A program made the position numbers and the translations under genes. From an uncultured archaeon (GTDB taxonomy: Archaea > Korarchaeota > Korarchaeia > Korarchaeales > Korarchaeaceae): a stretch of DNA of 11,027 bases. The notes under the pieces are model-generated. The model did no database searches. It was not told where the DNA came from and was given only the letters and a program-made list of their open reading frames with translations. This document shows, piece by piece, positions 7,208-11,027 of the stretch (position 1 is the first letter of the stretch; every line of letters starts with the position of its first letter). The stretch is from contig CALJEO010000143.1 in assembly GCA_938073845.1 (NCBI GenBank), positions 1-11,027 of the forward strand. The letters are read 5' to 3'.

Positions 7208-7583
7208 GGTAGCTCCTGAGTGGATCGGGATCCCCCAGTCGGAACAGGTGCGTCGGGTCCTCCCTTGAATCGGAGCAACCGAACCCCGGGACTATGGGAT
7301 CCCCGAACCCCGTCAGCACCTCTATAAGCTCCCTCTCCCTAACGTAAGGTAGGGCGAGGGCCATCTCGACCTCCACGATACCGCTCTCGGTGAGGTAATC
7401 TATGTGCCATCTCAAACACTTCCCCCTCCTGAAGTGCCTAGATACCCTAGCTAAGAGCCCCCCAGGACCGTAAGCGGAGCCAACGTAAGCTAGGATTCCA
7501 CTGGGCACCTCAACGGTCCCCAGGGATCCTACCCTGAGAGATCCTCCCGAGGATCTCATGAGGAGCACGTAGGAGCCCCTCAC
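7146..7583 (-). CDS. DUF123 (GIY-YIG-like) protein
   Basis: This 145-residue protein matches the archaeal DUF123 family, a GIY-YIG-like group found alone or fused to endonuclease III. Seen: an N-terminal MRGSYVLLMR strand, LAYVGSAYGPGGL (31-43), ARVSRHFRRG (45-54), the signature RWHIDYL (58-64), and the C-terminal VPGFGCSDSREDPTHLF (98-114). The family often has a second cysteine near CSD; here it is replaced (CSDSRED), which suggests no metal pair. A nuclease activity is suggested only by fold relation, and the true function is unknown. Residues from about 117 onward form a tail past the conserved domain; this tail is what overlaps the GTPase gene. The GTG start at 7583 has GAGGGGA 1-2 bases before it, and the upstream HAD stop is 5 bases away, indicating coupled translation. 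Confidence 0.85.
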   Translation of the reverse strand: MRGSYVLLMRSSGGSLRVGSLGTVEVPSGILAYVGSAYGPGGLLARVSRHFRRGKCLRWHIDYLTESGIVEVEMALALPYVRERELIEVLTGFGDPIVPGFGCSDSREDPTHLFRLGDPDPLRSYLRNRYPVHELNLGRSAGRRS

Positions 7584-7588
7584 TCCCC

Positions 7589-8344
7589 TCAGCTGATCAG
7601 CTCCTCCAGACTCCTCAGAACGTACTTTGGACGTGGGACGATCCCCCCGATCACCGTATCTCTGACGAGGAGTGCTGAGTCCATACCTGCCCTCATGGCC
7701 CCAAGGATATCGGTCTCCAAGCCATCCCCTACCACGAGGGGCCTCCTGGCCCCGAAGCTCGAGGAGGCGTGCAGAAACATTATGGGGTTCGGCTTACCCA
7801 CCACGACATCGGGCTTTCTGTTGCAAGCGGCTGATATAGCCGCCACTACAGCCCCAGCTCCCGGCACCGGGCCTGAGGGCGTGGGAAGAAGCCTGTCCTC
7901 GTTAGTAGCTAGGAACATTGAGCCGGAGAGTATTTTCCTCACCGCTATGCTCAACTTTCTATAATCGAAGCTCCTATCAAGGCCGACGCAGACATCACCC
8001 TCCTCCGATAGCTCAATCCCAGCTTCCTCCAGTTCAGCTAGCAGTCCATCCTCCCCTATGACGTAACACCTCCTGAGGCCTAGCCTGCTCGAAATGCCCG
8101 CTAGTGTACTAGCACTCGTGAAGACATCGCCCTCAGAGACCCAAGGGATACCTATCATTCTCAATTGATTCGCTATGTCCCTCCTGTGCCTAGTGGAGTT
8201 GTTGGTCACGAATGCAATGCTTATTTGATCTCTGATGGTATTAATAGCTCTAAGAGAGCTCTCTATAGGCTCGCCATCCAGCCAGACGACGCCATCTATG
8301 TCCAAGATGAGGAGGTCATATTCCCTCAGCTGGGGTCTGGGCAT
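7589..8344 (-). CDS. HAD-superfamily phosphatase, NagD/p-nitrophenylphosphatase type
   Basis: This 251-residue enzyme has all four HAD motifs: I, DIDGVV (D15 nucleophile and D17); II, TNNST (47-51); III, GKPNP (183-187, with the lysine); and IV, GDGLETD (206-212). The alpha/beta cap between motifs II and III (roughly 80-175) places it in the IIA subfamily, with NagD and archaeal phosphoglycolate/p-nitrophenyl phosphatases. Motif IV usually reads GDRLxTD; here a glycine replaces the arginine. The substrate is unknown, with a small phosphorylated metabolite such as phosphoglycolate or a sugar phosphate most likely. An in-frame TAA sits directly before ATG 8344, fixing this as the earliest start. 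The gene begins 29 bases inside the archaemetzincin reading frame, and an AGGAGGAGG tract 13 bases before the ATG may serve as an imperfectly spaced ribosome binding site. Confidence 0.9.
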   Translation of the reverse strand: MPRPQLREYDLLILDIDGVVWLDGEPIESSLRAINTIRDQISIAFVTNNSTRHRRDIANQLRMIGIPWVSEGDVFTSASTLAGISSRLGLRRCYVIGEDGLLAELEEAGIELSEEGDVCVGLDRSFDYRKLSIAVRKILSGSMFLATNEDRLLPTPSGPVPGAGAVVAAISAACNRKPDVVVGKPNPIMFLHASSSFGARRPLVVGDGLETDILGAMRAGMDSALLVRDTVIGGIVPRPKYVLRSLEELIS

Positions 8345-8879
8345 TTAACGAGAACAACCTCCTCCTGCAATCCTCACACGGAAGCCAGCCCTTCCCGTCC
8401 ACCTCCCATACGGAGTTACTGAACCTCATGACGCATCTCGCGTTGGAGCAGTGGTTCAACCCGAGAATGTGGCCCAGCTCATGAGAAGCCTCCTTAAGTA
8501 TCCTCAGGAGGAACAGGCCATCATTTTCCCCGTTGCCATAGAATGCCGGATTGAGTCTCGCTATGTAGACCGCTCCCAGCCTTCCACCCACCTCAGCCTG
8601 GCCGAAGACGAAGTTGGTGCCTATGGAGCGGGCATCTCCATCAACGATCGCCAGTATCCTCTCATCCCTCGGCCAGCTATCCACAGCCCTAAGGTAGTTC
8701 AGGAAAGCCTCACTCATTATCTGATGATTCTTATCGTAGACGAAATAAGGGACCTTCAATGGGTTCTGCTGGATCCTGACCTCGACCGGGTAGGCTTTCG
8801 GGAGGTTATCCTGGAGGTGCTCCAGTATCCAGTAGTACACGAAGCCGGTGGGGACTACCCTCACGGGGATCCTTTCCAT
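8316..8879 (-). CDS. amzA: Archaemetzincin (zinc metalloprotease)
   Basis: The protein has 187 residues from ATG 8879, the normal size for archaemetzincins. The zinc site is HELGHILGLNH (133-143), directly followed by the family cysteines C144 and C149, the Met-turn CVM (M151) and the CEDC pair (168-171), which in known structures binds a second, structural zinc. The N-terminus IPVRVVPTGFV is the typical first strand. Family members are cytoplasmic peptidases with no confirmed physiological substrate. ATG 8933 would add 18 residues, but a TATA-like box lies inside that extension, 34 bases before ATG 8879, and the extension has no family counterpart, so I prefer the shorter form. The gene heads a minus-strand unit and overlaps the HAD phosphatase by 29 bases. 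The last 8-10 residues (NAQTPAEGI) look like an unconserved tail. Confidence 0.92.
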   Translation of the reverse strand: MERIPVRVVPTGFVYYWILEHLQDNLPKAYPVEVRIQQNPLKVPYFVYDKNHQIMSEAFLNYLRAVDSWPRDERILAIVDGDARSIGTNFVFGQAEVGGRLGAVYIARLNPAFYGNGENDGLFLLRILKEASHELGHILGLNHCSNARCVMRFSNSVWEVDGKGWLPCEDCRRRLFSLNAQTPAEGI

Positions 8880-8908
8880 CCTATCCCGAGTCCCTGAGGT
8901 GAGCATTC

Positions 8909-8917
8909 TTAAAAATA
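8909..8917 (-). promoter_or_regulatory. TATA-like box of the archaemetzincin unit
   Basis: The minus strand reads TATTTTTAA here, centred about 34 bases upstream of ATG 8879, predicting a leader of about 8 bases. It is the clearest AT-rich patch between the rhomboid stop (8945) and the archaemetzincin start. Its position inside the longer possible archaemetzincin frame argues for the shorter protein. The adjoining BRE region is weak. Confidence 0.5.
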
Positions 8918-8944
8918 ACGCTGAGGCATCCATGGGCTCCCGGA

Positions 8945-9559
8945 CTAGTAGGCGCTCCTACCCTTCAGTAACCCCCAGATCAAGCCGAGGAGGAAGCCCC
9001 CTAGGTGCGCGAGCACATCGACGTTAGCTGAGAAACCACCGAATATCACGAATATAGCTATGAATAGGGTTGATGGGCTGAGCCTTCTGGTGAGCCTGTA
9101 CTCCATGGCCACCATGTAGCCCAGGAGCCCCATCACAGCTCCCGAGGCCCCGACTCCTACAGTGAGCCTATCCACTAGGGCTGATAGTAGGTTGCCTGAG
9201 AGCCCCGAGAGGAAGTAGAGAGCTGAATACTTGGCCTTTCCCAAGGAGATCTCGACGATCCTCCCAAGGACGTAAAGAGCGTACATGTTAAGGAAGATGT
9301 GCAGGAGGTTGGCGTGCAGGAAGATGGAGGTGATGAGGGTCTCGTACCTACCGCTGAGCAGGTAGAAGCCGGAGCTACCGTAAGCTATCAGTATGGAGTC
9401 ATCTGCCCTCACTAAGCTGGGGGATATGAGGAAGTAGATCCCAACGTTGGCGCTTATGAGGATTGAGGTGACCTCTGGAACGTTGGAGTATCTCCTCAGG
9501 AGGGTTATCGATATGAGGAAGGAGATCAGTGCCGCAAGGGAGCTGGTCAATGTGATCAT
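8945..9559 (-). CDS. Rhomboid-family intramembrane serine protease
   Basis: This 204-residue protein has about six to seven hydrophobic helices. The catalytic features of active rhomboids are intact: HANLLHIFLN in TM2 (H82, H87, N91), the serine motif GVGASGAVMG (Ser139) in TM4, and AHLGG (His185) in TM6. The Ser139/His185 dyad would cleave transmembrane substrates in the plane of the membrane; substrates are unknown. The helix at 1-22 looks like an extra N-terminal segment before the six-helix core. The ATG at 9559 is one base after the stop of the flavoprotein gene and has GAGGTGGTG immediately upstream, so this start is secure and translation is probably coupled. It is the last gene of its unit; archaemetzincin downstream has its own promoter. 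Two proteases are thus adjacent, but in separate units. Confidence 0.92.
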   Translation of the reverse strand: MITLTSSLAALISFLISITLLRRYSNVPEVTSILISANVGIYFLISPSLVRADDSILIAYGSSGFYLLSGRYETLITSIFLHANLLHIFLNMYALYVLGRIVEISLGKAKYSALYFLSGLSGNLLSALVDRLTVGVGASGAVMGLLGYMVAMEYRLTRRLSPSTLFIAIFVIFGGFSANVDVLAHLGGFLLGLIWGLLKGRSAY

Positions 9560-9560
9560 A

Positions 9561-10685
9561 TCACCACCTCATCAGGTACTTCACGAGCTCCACCGCCGCT
9601 GAGAGCGAGGCCCTGGGCCTTGAGAGCGATAACTTAAGAACTTTGGTCTTGGGCATCGCATGGATAGGGAGGGTCTGTCGATCCGTCTCGAATGTCCTAA
9701 GGGAATCCTCACATTCCCTCAGGGTCCTGAAGACTGAATCAATATCGCTAGGTGATAATCCCTCCAGGTACCTCCTGAGAGCGCTACCCAAGGCCAGCTC
9801 AGCCCCGTTGACCCTCCACCATTCCCTCTCATACCTAGCGAGGGCTTTCCCAAGGTTATCCCAGCCCCTCACGAGCTCCTCAGCCAGCAGCTTCGCGGCC
9901 CTGACTGCGAGGAGGACCCCTCCCCTGCTCAGGGGCTTGACCTGACCAGCAGCATCTCCCACGAGCGCGAAGTCCCTACCATGGAACTTCTCCCTGACCC
10001 TCCTGGGAATCACGTTCCCCTCGAAGTTTCCCAGAGCTGAGGGGCAACTCCCTAAAACGAGGTCCCTGAGGGGATCCCCGATGTCCCCTATAGCCCCTAC
10101 CTTCGCGTGATTCCCCCAAGGTTGGATCCAGGAGAACTTGCTCCCGCCCAGGAGCCTGACGATGTAACCATCACCCACGCTCAGCTCGCACTCCCTCTGG
10201 AGGCCCAGCTCAACCTCCAAATAAGGAAGGCCGTAAGTACGAGCCACAGAGGATAGTGTACCATCGGCCCCAACTATGAGATCGAATGAAACAACTTCTC
10301 CTCGGATCAGGGCCTCCTTCCTGGAGAGGAGTCCCTTGAAGGGGGTTGATAGCATCCCCTTAGCTCCGGAGGATAAGGCTAGCTCCCAGGTCTCCCTATC
10401 CATCTCCGACCTGTTCACCACCTTGGCAAGGGGCTTGCTCACCTCGAGCTCAACCCCTCCGGGTGATACGAACTTAGACCAGTTCACCTCTGAGAGGACC
10501 CAGTCCTCGGAGAAGAGGAGGAGCTCCCTCATGGCATCGAACCCCAGGATCCCGGAGCAGTGATGGGGGTGACCCGGCCTCCCCTTCCTCTCCACAATGA
10601 TCACATCGAGGCCGCTCCTAGAGAGGAGAGTGGCGAGTGTGGAGCCCGCTATTCCACCGCCAACTATGAGAACATCCGCCCTCAA
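9561..10685 (-). CDS. Geranylgeranyl reductase family FAD-dependent oxidoreductase
   Basis: The protein has 374 residues. It starts with the FAD dinucleotide fold VLIVGGGIAGSTLA (5-18), then has HHCSGILG (41-48, the family CSG motif), GADG (139-142) and GDAAGQVKPLSRGG (243-256), all characteristic of the geranylgeranyl reductase family within the PHBH-like flavoproteins. The family's substrate-cavity motif YxWxFP appears as FSWIQPWG (184-191), so the pocket differs somewhat. Archaeal members saturate the isoprenoid chains of membrane lipids, or reduce dolichol or quinone chains; the actual substrate cannot be assigned. The TTG start at 10685 overlaps the stop of the small thioredoxin-fold gene as TTGA, and the frame begins only 4 residues before the FAD fold, which supports that start. 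The C-terminal 110 residues are helical and end with a basic stretch, possibly a membrane contact. Confidence 0.87.
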   Translation of the reverse strand: MRADVLIVGGGIAGSTLATLLSRSGLDVIIVERKGRPGHPHHCSGILGFDAMRELLLFSEDWVLSEVNWSKFVSPGGVELEVSKPLAKVVNRSEMDRETWELALSSGAKGMLSTPFKGLLSRKEALIRGEVVSFDLIVGADGTLSSVARTYGLPYLEVELGLQRECELSVGDGYIVRLLGGSKFSWIQPWGNHAKVGAIGDIGDPLRDLVLGSCPSALGNFEGNVIPRRVREKFHGRDFALVGDAAGQVKPLSRGGVLLAVRAAKLLAEELVRGWDNLGKALARYEREWWRVNGAELALGSALRRYLEGLSPSDIDSVFRTLRECEDSLRTFETDRQTLPIHAMPKTKVLKLSLSRPRASLSAAVELVKYLMRW

Positions 10686-10933
10686 TGGGACCTACGCTCT
10701 AACAGGGAATCGAGGTCCCTCGGAACACTGCCTTGGAAGATGAGCTTGCCGTTGAGGATGACAGCGGGGATCCTCTTGACACCGAACTCCTCAGCAATCC
10801 TGAGGCCCTCGGCCTCGAGGACGGATACCTCCCTGAGGGAGTAGCCCCTAGCCATAGCCCACTTCTTCAGCTCAAGAGCGGCCTCGAGGGATTCGATGCA
10901 TATCGGGGAGACCAGTAAGATGAGCTCCCTCAC
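10682..10933 (-). CDS. Small thioredoxin/glutaredoxin-fold protein with CxxS site
   Basis: This 83-residue protein has the minimal glutaredoxin-like fold: strand ELILLVSP, active-site turn C12-I-E-S15, a long helix (16-29), strand LREVSVLE, helix, then GVKRIPAVIL with the cis-proline (P56), NGKLIFQG and a last helix. The second active-site cysteine is serine, so a dithiol reductase cycle is not possible with this motif; a monothiol, thiol-transfer or non-redox role is more likely. I chose GTG 10933 because it overlaps the preceding gene's TGA as GTGA and begins directly at the first strand; TTG 10960 would add 9 acidic residues. Its own stop overlaps the flavoprotein's TTG by 4 bases. This tight coupling suggests it works with the reductase, for example in electron delivery or assembly, but that is inference. 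Confidence 0.75.
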   Translation of the reverse strand: MRELILLVSPICIESLEAALELKKWAMARGYSLREVSVLEAEGLRIAEEFGVKRIPAVILNGKLIFQGSVPRDLDSLLERRSH

Positions 10934-11027
10934 TTCCTCGCCTTCAACCTCGCCCTCCAATTCAGATCACCGAGTGAGTATGTGTAAGGTCTCACCTTAT
11001 CGTTCTTCGTGAGCAGGCCCTCAATCA
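10930..11027 (-). CDS. C-terminal fragment of an unidentified protein
   Basis: The last 31 full codons and the TGA stop (10932-10930) of a gene entering from the right edge. The readable tail ends PYTYSLGDLNWRARLKARK, with a mixed polar/aromatic segment and a strongly basic end. I do not recognise the family. The reading frame is supported by being open to the window edge, by protein-like composition, and by its stop overlapping the thioredoxin-fold GTG in the GTGA arrangement used elsewhere in this unit. It would be the third member of a coupled set with the thioredoxin-fold protein and the geranylgeranyl reductase family enzyme. Confidence 0.6.
   Translation of the reverse strand, partial: IEGLLTKNDKVRPYTYSLGDLNWRARLKARK

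Noticed and set aside
8451..8897. 148-codon plus-strand frame opposite archaemetzincin
   Set aside because: The opposite strand carries the complete archaemetzincin zinc motifs. This frame has no recognisable domain and no promoter of its own.
8880..8933. 18-residue N-terminal extension of archaemetzincin from ATG 8933
   Set aside because: A TATA-like box lies inside it, the family begins at the later methionine, and the extension has no conserved features.
8316..9559. Archaemetzincin and rhomboid as one proteolytic system
   Set aside because: They lie next to each other, but a separate promoter precedes archaemetzincin, one is cytoplasmic and the other intramembrane, and nothing in the sequence links their substrates.
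10934..10960. 9-residue N-terminal extension of the thioredoxin-fold protein from TTG 10960
   Set aside because: GTG 10933 makes a GTGA overlap with the upstream stop, matching the TTGA overlap of the next gene, and starts exactly at the first strand.

Overview
The window looks like chromosomal DNA from a thermophilic archaeon, most likely of the Thermoproteota/Korarchaeota type. The support is the gene set (archaemetzincin, a DUF123 GIY-YIG-like protein, an ADP-forming acyl-CoA synthetase alpha subunit, a geranylgeranyl reductase family flavoprotein, a GT2-GtrA dolichyl-phosphate mannose synthase and a flavodiiron protein). AGG-dominated arginine codons, TATA/BRE-like promoters 27-36 bases before start codons, and GTG/TTG starts with GTGA or TTGA stop-start overlaps agree with this. 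The exact lineage cannot be fixed from the sequence alone. Coding density is very high, and I see no rRNA, tRNA, CRISPR, insertion sequence or repeat array.

Layout. At 3-206 (+) is the C-terminal tail of a gene that resembles the MtrH-type methyltransferase family. It converges on a minus-strand unit (2797 to 203) encoding an acyl-CoA synthetase alpha subunit followed by a flavodiiron oxygen/NO reductase. A 109-base AT-rich gap (2819-2927) separates this from a second minus-strand unit (6312 to 2928), in which a dolichyl-phosphate mannose synthase overlaps a large PMT-like membrane mannosyltransferase. Together these two look like an O-mannosylation pathway. A divergent promoter region (6316-6403) also drives the only complete plus-strand gene, a circularly permuted YlqF/RbgA-type GTPase, whose 3' end overlaps the next minus-strand unit tail to tail by 62 bases.

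That third minus-strand unit (8879 to 7146) encodes archaemetzincin, a HAD phosphatase and a DUF123 protein. The fourth (window edge to 8945) encodes an unidentified protein tail, a small CxxS thioredoxin-fold protein, a geranylgeranyl reductase family flavoenzyme and a rhomboid protease, coupled by 4-base overlaps or a 1-base gap.

Most of the window is recognisable archaeal housekeeping or metabolic content. The best candidates for something less described are the tightly coupled CxxS protein plus geranylgeranyl reductase cassette with its unknown upstream partner, and the PMT-like enzyme with an extra domain of about 90 residues inserted between its two signature motifs.
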